DNA of 6,949 nt from Planctomycetaceae bacterium (GCA_027488265.1 JAIYCA010000352.1:1-6949); one strand, 5' to 3'; positions 1 to 5,590 are shown, counted from the stretch's first letter. Made by a program: numbers and translations. The notes: a model not told the origin generated them from the letters alone.

Positions 1-1250
1 CCGCGCAACACCGAGACTTCAGTGATCGCTTGATCGAGCACTTCGCTCGCTTCAGCGGTTCGACCGAGGAGCAGCGAGTTCGCTTGACCGCTCTTGAGGC
101 TGTCGAGGAAGTATCGCGCGCCTTCGATCGATGTACCACCGATGCGGCTTGCCGCGACCGATTGAATACCAATGCCGACTTGCTGCGTCGTGGTGATCGA
201 TGGTCCGAGTTGGAACGTCGCCCCACCGCCAGTGATGCGGAAACTCGATGGTGTTCCGTTGACCGTCGTCGCGAACGCCTGCGAAAGATCCATGTCGACG
301 GCGAGTGCCGGCGTATTGAGCGACACACTTGTGCCGTTTCCAGTTGCGAGTGCGCCGTTGATGATCGCACTCACATCGCGACCAGCGTCGCGCTGCGTTG
401 CGGTGCCACCGGGCGCCGAATACGTTTGGAAGAATGCGCCGCCCGAACCGATCTTGCGCACCGACACAAACGCGTCGCTGCCAAAGCCAGTCGAGTTGAA
501 GTAGAGACCCGAGAGTTGGCTCGCGCCGTTGCGAAGACTCGCGCTGATTCCTGTTGTATCGCGCACGGTGTTGACCGCGGCAATCACCGCGGAAAGCGCA
601 GTGCCCGAGACGAACGTGAGCGTCTGCACGCCGAGCTTACCCGCAACTTCAAGCGTCACGCTCGATGCAAGTGCGCCGGTCGGAGCAGACAAGAAGAGTG
701 CGCCCGTTTGTGCGGACTGCGTGACTTCCACCGACACCGCGATCGACGAGTTCGTTCCGAACTGGACGCCGTGAACATCAACACCCGCGATGTTCGCTGC
801 GTTGATACCGCTCGTCACGTACTCAAGCGAGCCGTTGAGAAGCTGCAAGCCCGCGAAACTCGCGGTGTTCGAAATACGGGTGATCGACTCGATCGCGCTG
901 TCGATTTCGAGTTGATTCGCCGCAACCTCTTCCGACGAGATACCACCCGTGTTCGCGCTGTTCACCACGAGGCTCTTGATCGAGTTCAAGAGATCCGCGA
1001 CTTCGGCGAGGTAGCCTTCGGTTGTTGCGATGACGGAACTCGCGCGTTCCGAGTTGTCGATCGCCTGTCCCATGCCCTTGATCTCGGAGCGCAGACGCTC
1101 GCTGACGATGAGGCCAGCGGGATCGTCGGCACCACGATTGATGCGGAGGCCGGTCGAGAGGCGTTGAAGGCGAGTAGAGAGGTCGTTGTTCGAGCGATTG
1201 AGATTGTTCTGCGCGATGAGCGACGGAACGTTCGTATTGATGCGAGCCAT
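1..1250 (-). CDS. fliC: Flagellin, flagellar filament subunit (C-terminus missing at window edge)
   Basis: This is the filament monomer, exported through the flagellar type III apparatus and polymerised outside the cell. Reading down from the ATG at 1250 gives 416 residues without a stop before the window ends. The N-terminal D0/D1 domain is unmistakable: it starts MARINTNVPSLIAQNNL, has LSTGLRINRGADDPAGL near residues 31-47, and keeps the heptad-like helix through about residue 140 (FAGLQLLNGSL). Residues about 150-350 form a variable Ser/Thr/Gly/Ala-rich middle. The C-terminal D1 helix has begun at the edge (LDSLKSGQANSLL, residues 382-394), so probably only some 40-50 residues are lost. 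The start is fixed by family homology and an AAGGAGGA Shine-Dalgarno 5 nt upstream. It follows csrA by 57 nt on the same strand. CsrA and FliW are the known controllers of flagellin synthesis in other bacteria. Confidence 0.96.
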   Translation of the reverse strand, partial: MARINTNVPSLIAQNNLNRSNNDLSTRLQRLSTGLRINRGADDPAGLIVSERLRSEIKGMGQAIDNSERASSVIATTEGYLAEVADLLNSIKSLVVNSANTGGISSEEVAANQLEIDSAIESITRISNTASFAGLQLLNGSLEYVTSGINAANIAGVDVHGVQFGTNSSIAVSVEVTQSAQTGALFLSAPTGALASSVTLEVAGKLGVQTLTFVSGTALSAVIAAVNTVRDTTGISASLRNGASQLSGLYFNSTGFGSDAFVSVRKIGSGGAFFQTYSAPGGTATQRDAGRDVSAIINGALATGNGTSVSLNTPALAVDMDLSQAFATTVNGTPSSFRITGGGATFQLGPSITTTQQVGIGIQSVAASRIGGTSIEGARYFLDSLKSGQANSLLLGRTAEASEVLDQAITEVSVLR

Positions 1251-1255
1251 GGCAA

Positions 1256-1263
1256 TCCTCCTT
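1256..1263 (-). promoter_or_regulatory. fliC Shine-Dalgarno overlapping a candidate CsrA-binding site
   Basis: On the minus strand AAGGAGGA lies 5 nt before the fliC ATG, preceded by UC. CAAGGA matches the CARGGA core of the known CsrA target consensus (RUACARGGAUGU). CsrA bound here would cover the ribosome site, as it does on the hag leader of Bacillus. The Shine-Dalgarno is seen directly; CsrA binding is inferred. Confidence 0.6.
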
Positions 1264-1273
1264 GACTGAGAGG

Positions 1274-1307
1274 CCCGTGAACCGGGGCTTCTGTCTCCCC
1301 GGACGGG
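1274..1307 (-). other. Stem-loop in the csrA-fliC intergenic leader
   Basis: The minus strand carries outer arms CCCGT/ACGGG and inner arms CCGGGG/CCCCGG, separated by a 3-nt bulge on one side and closing a 9-nt loop, AGACAGAAG. It starts immediately after the csrA stop codon and ends about 10 nt before the fliC Shine-Dalgarno. No U-run follows, so it does not look like an intrinsic terminator. A GGA triplet sits at the stem-loop boundary. Possible roles are an mRNA processing or stability element, or a second CsrA contact. Confidence 0.6.
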
Positions 1308-1619
1308 TCAGGCGGTTTCGCGCCTGCCGGTGTGGGTTGCCGCGAGCTTCGCGGCTGCAGGCAGGACCGTCCCGCCCGTCGTACTTGCGCCGCCGCGCGC
1401 ACTCCCGCGCGGACGGAAAGTCCCCAGTTCGCCGCGGAAAGCCGCTGCTTGCTGGTTCTCGTTTCGAATGGCGTCGTACACCTCTTTGCGGTGCACAGCC
1501 ACGGTTGCGGGGGCTTTGATACCGATCCGCACCTTGTCGCCTCGGATGTCGACGATCGTCAGTTCGACGTCGTCTCCGATCATGATCGTTTCATCTCGCT
1601 GTCGTGAGAGCACCAACAT
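1308..1619 (-). CDS. csrA: CsrA, translational regulator with a C-terminal extension
   Basis: CsrA is a small dimeric RNA-binding protein that blocks translation by covering GGA motifs near ribosome-binding sites; flagellin mRNA is a classic target. The product is 103 residues. Residues 1-61 align throughout with the family: it starts MLVLSRQRDETIMIGDDVEL, has KVRIGIKAP in the middle, and VAVHRKEVYDAI follows. The RNA-contact residues L4, R6 and R44 are all present. Residues 62-103 are a Gly/Ala/Thr/Arg-rich, probably disordered tail absent from the 61-residue E. coli protein. The ATG at 1619 is chosen because the family begins MLxLxR there and AAGGAG lies 7 nt upstream; longer in-frame starts up to 1700 add unrelated residues. 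It lies 99 nt after fliW and 57 nt before fliC, the expected position for the FliW-CsrA-flagellin switch. Confidence 0.97.
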   Translation of the reverse strand: MLVLSRQRDETIMIGDDVELTIVDIRGDKVRIGIKAPATVAVHRKEVYDAIRNENQQAAAFRGELGTFRPRGSARGGASTTGGTVLPAAAKLAATHTGRRETA

Positions 1620-1626
1620 CCGCGGG

Positions 1627-1665
1627 CTCCTTGGGCATCCGTGCCCAGTGAAAGTCCATCCGTGT
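1627..1665 (-). promoter_or_regulatory. csrA leader: GGA-loop hairpin abutting the Shine-Dalgarno, plus an upstream GGA site
   Basis: The minus strand has stem GGGCA/TGCCC (1646-1642 and 1637-1633) closing the loop CGGA. With the closing A-U pair counted in the loop this is ACGGAU, close to the ARGGAU hexaloop preferred by CsrA. The csrA Shine-Dalgarno AAGGAG (1632-1627) follows with no gap. A second copy of CACGGATG lies upstream within ACACGGATGG (1665-1656), which fits ACANGGANG. Six GGA triplets occur in the 99 nt between fliW and csrA. This architecture suggests that CsrA represses its own translation; binding is inferred, not shown. Confidence 0.6.
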
Positions 1666-1671
1666 CCGTTT

Positions 1672-1692
1672 CGCCAGCGCATTGCGCTGGCG
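1672..1692 (-). other. Perfect 9-bp stem-loop downstream of fliW
   Basis: Arms CGCCAGCGC and GCGCTGGCG enclose a 3-nt loop. The element sits 26 nt beyond the fliW stop codon and about 53 nt before the csrA start. The minus-strand sequence after the stem is GAAACGG, with no U-run, so it is not a convincing terminator. It may protect the upstream message from 3' decay or present the adjacent GGA cluster in single-stranded form. Confidence 0.6.
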
Positions 1693-1718
1693 CCATCCAC
1701 CCGCCGCTGAAGCGACGG

Positions 1719-2165
1719 TTATGCAATCTTCGCGGTCACTGCTTCCGCGAGCTTCACGAGTTCGTGACGCGTCGACCACTTCTTCTCTGCGAGCACCAAC
1801 TGCATCGCTCGACGGTTCGTGGGATTCACGACGAGTGGCCCCTGCAGATTCGCAGTGAGCGACTGATCGCGCTTGTTCACGATGACAAGCACCTGCGCAT
1901 CGGTGGTCTCCGTCATGCCGAGCTCTTCCATCTGCTCCTTGCGGATGTTGGCTTGGAAGTCGGCGATCCAGAGCGCCGGATCAGTCACGACGAACGCGAG
2001 GTCTGGGCTTTCGGTTGATTGCAACCAGAAGAAGACGCCGTTGTCGTCGGGCTGAAGAAGCGCGAAGGTGCGGTAGCTCGAGAAGCCCAGCAGTCCAGCG
2101 GGGAACTCGAGCATGCGGGAGTCGTCGATCTCGACGGCGCCGAAGCGCGTGGTCTGAATCAGCAT
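1719..2165 (-). CDS. fliW: FliW, flagellar assembly factor and CsrA antagonist
   Basis: FliW binds CsrA allosterically and stops it repressing flagellin mRNA; flagellin itself competes for FliW, which couples translation to secretion. The 148-residue product is close to the roughly 143-residue Bacillus protein. Family landmarks are RFGAVEID (residues 7-14), EFPAGLLGF (20-28), FFWLQSTESPDLAF (45-58), VIVNKRD (94-100) and NLQGPLVVNPTNRRAMQLVL (106-125). The ATG at 2165 is preferred: the family starts M-x-[IV]-x-T-x-RFG and GGAG (2177-2174) lies 8 nt upstream. An in-frame ATG at 2171 would leave only 2 nt after that GGAG. A TTG at 2186 lies just 3 nt after AAGGAG and is a weaker alternative. The gene lies 125 nt after flgL and 99 nt before csrA on the same strand. 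Confidence 0.95.
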   Translation of the reverse strand: MLIQTTRFGAVEIDDSRMLEFPAGLLGFSSYRTFALLQPDDNGVFFWLQSTESPDLAFVVTDPALWIADFQANIRKEQMEELGMTETTDAQVLVIVNKRDQSLTANLQGPLVVNPTNRRAMQLVLAEKKWSTRHELVKLAEAVTAKIA

Positions 2166-2173
2166 TGCCATTA

Positions 2174-2229
2174 CTCCGTCGGCCAAACACTCCTTGCTTC
2201 CGGCATCCATGCCGGTCGGGCTCCAGCCC
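2174..2229 (-). promoter_or_regulatory. fliW leader with two UGGA-loop hairpins, candidate CsrA-binding sites
   Basis: Two hairpins lie side by side on the minus strand. The first has stem GGGC/GCCC with loop TGGA (2229-2218). The second has stem CCGGCA/TGCCGG with loop TGGA (2215-2200); counted as a hexaloop it is AUGGAU. They are followed by AAGGAG (2195-2190) and by GGAG (2177-2174), the probable fliW Shine-Dalgarno. Six GGA triplets occur between 2233 and the start codon. CsrA is known to bind GGA displayed in hairpin loops, so this leader may place fliW under CsrA control. That is inference from shape and spacing. Confidence 0.55.
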
Positions 2230-2231
2230 TT

Positions 2232-2280
2232 CCATGCGAGGGGGCCGCGCCCTCGCATGGTTTGCCGCGTCACACGCGGC
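2232..2280 (-). other. Two tandem perfect stem-loops in the flgL-fliW gap
   Basis: Read on the minus strand, the first stem has arms GCCGCGT/ACGCGGC with a 3-nt loop (2280-2264). The second has 11-bp arms CCATGCGAGGG/CCCTCGCATGG with a 7-nt loop (2260-2232). They start 11 nt after the flgL stop codon and are only 3 nt apart. Neither is followed by a U-run, so neither is a standard intrinsic terminator. They could stabilise the flgL message against 3' exonucleases, attenuate read-through to fliW, or mark a processing site. Confidence 0.6.
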
Positions 2281-2290
2281 GAACTCTTCA

Positions 2291-4270
2291 CTAGCGCAAG
2301 AAATCGAGAAGACTGAGATTCACTGCACGAGAAGCGCCCGCGAGTCCGGCTTCCAGTTGTTGCTGGAGGCTCGCGAATCGGGTCGCCGCAGCGGTGAAGT
2401 CGAGGTCCTGAATGCTTGAGCGAAGTGCCATGTCCTGAATTCCAAGTTCTTCCTCGCGCGCAGTCGCTTCCGCGAGACGCCGAGATCGAACTCCGACATC
2501 TGCACGCGCTTCTGTCGCGCGGCCGAGGTCGGCTTCGAGTTTCTCTGTCGCAAACTCAATGCCACGCTCGTCATTGGCGAGAAGCGCCTCTCGGAGCGAC
2601 ATCAAGTGCGCGAAAACGCTGTCAACGGCAACTGTTGCGCGATCCGTTCCGCTCAAAGTTGCCGTATTGGTCGAGCCAGCGATGCCGAGATCGGTGGCAG
2701 TGTTCGAGTTGTTGATGTCTTCGACGAGCGTCGTGGTGCCCGTCGTTCCATCGGTGAGTTCGATGCCGTTCCCCGTCGACGCAAGCGCGGCGGTGAACTC
2801 GGCAGGCGTGATTCCCGCCGCCGCCGCCGCGTTGTTGATCGAATCAAGAACGTCTTCCACCGTCAGGTCGCCATCGATTTCAACTTCAAACGCGCGCCCG
2901 TCCTTCAACGTGATGCGCATATCGCGATCGGCCGCGGGATCAGGGAGGCCGGTCGTCGCGTCGATCGCGCCGTTGGCTTGCCGCACACCGCGACCGTCGT
3001 TGAAATCAGCAAGGAGTGTTGAGCCCGCGAAGGAGCGGATACCGAGTTCGGTCGCCGTCGTCCCGCCGAGTTCTTCGACTGACATCGTTGCGCCCGAGAG
3101 TTCGTTGCGCACGTTGAGTCGCGTGGCGTCTTCTGAAATCTCAACGCGCACGCCGATACCTGAGGCAGCAACCGCGTTCTGGAAATCCTGCACGGTGTCG
3201 TAGGTTGCGAGGTCGAAACGCCGCGCTTGACCGCCGTTGCGAATGACGATTTCGCCGAGCGGGAGCGTCATGCCCGAGAGGCTGTCAAGACGCGTGAGCT
3301 CGGTCATCTTCGGGTCGAGATCGAGACCGGTCGTGGTCGCGCCGCCCGCGTAAGTCCCCGCAAGTCCGAGGTCGCCCGCGGTGGTCGTCGAGTTCGAATC
3401 GCGAATGACGACGGTGTTGCCCGCGGTTGGCGTGATCGCGAGGCGGTCGCCGTTGACCGCATCGATCGCGACGGTGGCGCCAGGATCGGTCGCTTGAATC
3501 GCGGTCGCAATGCGGTTGAGGACGTCGCCCACGTTGTCGGCGTCAGAGAGGTCAACCGACGTGACCGTGCCGTTGACTTCGACTTCAATCGTGCCGGCGC
3601 GGACGCCGTTCCCGTTCGCGCCACGAAGATCTGCCAGCCGCGTGGCGGCGGTCATCGACGGATCAAGATCGCGATCGCCTTTCACGCGGCCCGAGAGCGC
3701 ACCAAACGCCTGCTCGCCGCCCATCGTGACACGGATGTCGCTTGCAAGACCGAGGTCGGCGCGCATACCCGCGCCCGTACCGGTGTAACGCAAGCCGGAA
3801 AGGAGACTCGTGAAGGGAGCGTTCGCGTGCGCGTCGCCGCCGAAGATATGAATGCCGCGGATATCGCGATTTGCGATCGAAGTGAGCGACCCGAGCATCG
3901 AGTCGATGACGGCCGCTTGATTCCGCCGCGTGGCCTCATCGGAGCCCACGCCGATTTGCGAGAGGCCGATCCCCTTCGCCTCCTGCAGGATGTCGGAGAC
4001 GTCCGCGAGGGCCGCGTCGAGCGAGTTCAGCGTGGCGTCGGCTTGGGAGAGGTTTCGAATGCGCTGGTCGCGGCGTTCGATGACGTCATCCAAAACGGTG
4101 ACGGTCGAGGCGCCGATCGCGTTCTCCGAGGGACGCGAGAACTCCTTCCCGCTCGCGAGCCGAACTTGCAGCAAAAGCAGCTCGCGATTGGTGCCTTGAA
4201 TGCCGCCAAGCGCAATTCTCGACGCCAAAAGGTTCGGAACGCGGGCGAGGTTGGCAGGAATTGCGCTCAT
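2291..4270 (-). CDS. flgL: FlgL-type hook-filament junction protein, enlarged by three internal repeats
   Basis: FlgL (HAP3) forms the ring joining hook and filament and is exported by the flagellar apparatus. The product is 659 residues against about 317 in E. coli. The N-terminal flagellin-like helix is at residues 1-145 (RVPNLLASRI, LLLLQVRLASGKEFSRPSEN, then IHIFGGD at 140-146, the conserved point where D1 ends). The C-terminal helix is at about 545-659 (VFAHLMSLREALLANDERGI, ending SLLDFLR). The extra length lies at 211-532 and consists of three diverged copies of a flagellin hook IN-like module. The ATG at 4270 is preferred because the product then begins MSAIPANLARVPN; an in-frame ATG at 4354 adds 28 unrelated residues and lies upstream of the sigma-54 promoter. 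I see no clear Shine-Dalgarno. A flagellin-family hook protein other than FlgL is possible, but position before fliW-csrA-fliC favours FlgL. Confidence 0.88.
   Translation of the reverse strand: MSAIPANLARVPNLLASRIALGGIQGTNRELLLLQVRLASGKEFSRPSENAIGASTVTVLDDVIERRDQRIRNLSQADATLNSLDAALADVSDILQEAKGIGLSQIGVGSDEATRRNQAAVIDSMLGSLTSIANRDIRGIHIFGGDAHANAPFTSLLSGLRYTGTGAGMRADLGLASDIRVTMGGEQAFGALSGRVKGDRDLDPSMTAATRLADLRGANGNGVRAGTIEVEVNGTVTSVDLSDADNVGDVLNRIATAIQATDPGATVAIDAVNGDRLAITPTAGNTVVIRDSNSTTTAGDLGLAGTYAGGATTTGLDLDPKMTELTRLDSLSGMTLPLGEIVIRNGGQARRFDLATYDTVQDFQNAVAASGIGVRVEISEDATRLNVRNELSGATMSVEELGGTTATELGIRSFAGSTLLADFNDGRGVRQANGAIDATTGLPDPAADRDMRITLKDGRAFEVEIDGDLTVEDVLDSINNAAAAAGITPAEFTAALASTGNGIELTDGTTGTTTLVEDINNSNTATDLGIAGSTNTATLSGTDRATVAVDSVFAHLMSLREALLANDERGIEFATEKLEADLGRATEARADVGVRSRRLAEATAREEELGIQDMALRSSIQDLDFTAAATRFASLQQQLEAGLAGASRAVNLSLLDFLR
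2675..3640 (-). repeat. Three diverged intragenic repeats in flgL, encoding residues 211-532
   Basis: Copies span residues about 211-305, 327-416 and 419-532. Each has an opening [RL]L-x-[DS]-[LF] element followed by GxIxx or MRITL strands, then a D-x-x-TV-x-D or NVGDVL helix and a leucine-rich strand. Each closes with A-x-[DE]-LG[IL] (GDLGLAG, TELGIRSFAG, TDLGIAG). DLDPxMTxxTRL precedes copies 1 and 2. The pattern resembles the flagellin hook IN motif. The copies are clear at protein level but too diverged to look like recent DNA duplication. Confidence 0.7.
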
Positions 4271-4291
4271 GGCGGAGAGTCCGCCGTGGAG

Positions 4292-4308
4292 ATGCAACCA
4301 CCGTGCCA
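4292..4308 (-). promoter_or_regulatory. Sigma-54 (RpoN) -24/-12 promoter for flgL
   Basis: The minus strand reads TGGCACGGTGGTTGCAT, matching the sigma-54 consensus TGGCACG-N4-TTGCW at every defined base, with GG and GC separated by the required 10 bp. The predicted start of transcription is near 4282, about 12 nt before the flgL ATG at 4270. Sigma-54 drives hook and filament-junction genes in several flagellated bacteria. This promoter probably serves flgL and possibly fliW, csrA and fliC behind it. Confidence 0.85.
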
Positions 4309-4358
4309 AAGACGTTTCCACCGCAGATCTCGGGCCCGTGCCGCGGGAACCCATGATG

Positions 4359-4381
4359 TTCGAGCGTGAAATCCCCTCGAA
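4359..4381. promoter_or_regulatory. Inverted repeat, candidate enhancer site for a sigma-54 activator
   Basis: Arms TTCGAG and CTCGAA are separated by 11 bp. The centre is about 88 bp upstream of the predicted sigma-54 start site, a usual distance for an enhancer-binding protein of the FlrC/FleQ/NtrC class. Six-base arms can occur by chance, so this is a weak call supported mainly by position. Confidence 0.3.
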
Positions 4382-4405
4382 CTGCGCTCTTGATCGGACT
4401 TTGGC

Positions 4406-4433
4406 TTGCCCACGCGGGAGACCGTGTGATAAT
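4406..4433 (+). promoter_or_regulatory. Promoter of the propeller/dockerin-like gene, possibly giving leaderless mRNA
   Basis: TTGCCC (4406-4411) and GATAAT (4428-4433) are 16 bp apart, and TG-T before the -10 makes it an extended -10 element. The -10 ends 6 nt before the ATG at 4440, so transcription would begin at or within a base or two of the start codon. No Shine-Dalgarno is present near that ATG. The -10 is also embedded in a perfect GTGAT-A-ATCAC inverted repeat (4426-4436), which could be an operator. Confidence 0.55.
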
Positions 4434-4439
4434 CACCCG

Positions 4440-5555
4440 ATGCTCCGTGCCCTCACCTCGTCGAGTTCCCTCGCCCAGTTTGTCTCCCCTGCAGCACGCG
4501 CCTCGGCCGCTCTTGCGCCGGCGGCTCTCGTTTCCTGCATCGCCACGCTTGGCTCCGTTTCGCTCGCGCACGCGGCAGGCGACATCCTGTTGATCCCCGA
4601 CTCCGGCGCCGACAAGGTCTGGGCCTTCAACGCCTCCGATGGCACCTTCATCAGCAACAACTACTTCCCTGCCGACGGGATCATGAAGCAGATCATTCAG
4701 ATCGTGCCGAGCGGAAATGGAACGCTGCTCATGACCGATGAGCAGGAGGACAAAGTCTTCGAGTATTCGGAGTCCGGCACGTATCTCCGCACGCTTGCGT
4801 CGGTCACTGATGGCGTGACCACGGGTGCCTACGGAATCTGCGTCAAGGACGGTTTCGCGTACTTCACGAGCGGCTTCAGTTCCGGACAGGGCAAAGTCTT
4901 CCGCGTTGCGCTTGATGGGAGCGGCGCGCCGCCGACCGTCTTCGCCGACTTCGCGCTCGAAGGTGACCCGCGCGGCATCATTCCATTCGGTTCGGGATTC
5001 CTCGTCGGCAACTCGACGACCGACGACATCGAGTTCGTGAGCGCGTCCGGAGTTGTTTCGCCCGTGCCGTTTGCCGACTCAGACGGCGTGATCAGTTTCG
5101 ATTTCCCGCAGCAAATCCAAGCACTCCCCGATGGCGGCATCATGCTGACTGGGTTCAGCGATCCATGGGGGATTTTCTTCTTCGACGCTGCGGGGCAGGG
5201 CTCGGGCGGCTTCACGTCGCCGCAGGTCTTCCTGTCACCACGCGGCTGCTACCTCCTCGACAACGGCGACTACCTCTACACCGGAGGCACGCGGGTCGAT
5301 GTGATCGACGGGAAGACCTTCATCAATGCGAATGTCGCGAACCAACTGGGCGCGAGTTTCCGTTGGATTACGCGATTTACACCCTCGGCACCGTGTGTTG
5401 GTGACGTCGACGGCAACCGTCAAGTGGACGCCGCCGACCTCGCAGCCCTGCTCGGCGACTGGGGTGCGACGAAGAGTGCGGCGAACCTCGACGGCACGGG
5501 TACGGTCGACGCATCGGATCTCGCGATCCTTCTCGGCGCGTGGGGTGGTTGCTGA
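4440..5555 (+). CDS. Secreted beta-propeller-like protein with C-terminal dockerin-like domain
   Basis: I do not recognise a named gene. The 371-residue product starts with a signal peptide: Arg at 3 and 20, a hydrophobic stretch at about 21-44, and cleavage probably after AHA (residue 45). Residues about 46-315 hold repeating strand patterns such as DILLIPDSGADKVWAFN, TLLMTDEQEDKVFEYS and GFAYFTSGFSSGQGKVFRV, typical of NHL/SMP-30-like beta-propellers. No catalytic residues are evident. Residues 318-371 form a dockerin-like pair of calcium loops: DVDGNRQVDAAD (322-333) and NLDGTGTVDASD (349-360), each followed by LLGxWG. Cys319 and the terminal Cys371 bracket the module and may form a disulfide. 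The ATG at 4440 is chosen for the signal peptide and the adjoining promoter; an in-frame ATG at 4200 would run through the start of flgL on the other strand. It is divergent from flgL. Confidence 0.85.
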   Translation: MLRALTSSSSLAQFVSPAARASAALAPAALVSCIATLGSVSLAHAAGDILLIPDSGADKVWAFNASDGTFISNNYFPADGIMKQIIQIVPSGNGTLLMTDEQEDKVFEYSESGTYLRTLASVTDGVTTGAYGICVKDGFAYFTSGFSSGQGKVFRVALDGSGAPPTVFADFALEGDPRGIIPFGSGFLVGNSTTDDIEFVSASGVVSPVPFADSDGVISFDFPQQIQALPDGGIMLTGFSDPWGIFFFDAAGQGSGGFTSPQVFLSPRGCYLLDNGDYLYTGGTRVDVIDGKTFINANVANQLGASFRWITRFTPSAPCVGDVDGNRQVDAADLAALLGDWGATKSAANLDGTGTVDASDLAILLGAWGGC

Positions 5556-5590
5556 GAAGATCGCGCGCGTCGCGAGGTCTCATGTCGTTG

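Noticed and set aside
30..1265. 411-codon open frame on the plus strand opposite fliC
   Set aside because: Extreme Arg content, no recognisable domain, and an exact overlay on clear flagellin coding sequence; it arises from GC-rich codon bias on the other strand.
1274..1307. Terminator between csrA and fliC
   Set aside because: A strong GC stem, but no U-run follows on the minus strand; better described as a leader stem-loop.
1620..1700. 27-residue upstream extension of CsrA
   Set aside because: CsrA family proteins begin at MLxLxR, and AAGGAG is correctly spaced before the ATG at 1619.
3227..4369. 380-codon open frame on the plus strand opposite flgL
   Set aside because: Arg/Ala-rich with no family resemblance; a mirror of flgL codon use.
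4200..4439. 80-residue N-terminal extension of the propeller/dockerin-like protein
   Set aside because: It would overlap the start of flgL and its sigma-54 promoter and bury the signal peptide; start at 4440 fits better.
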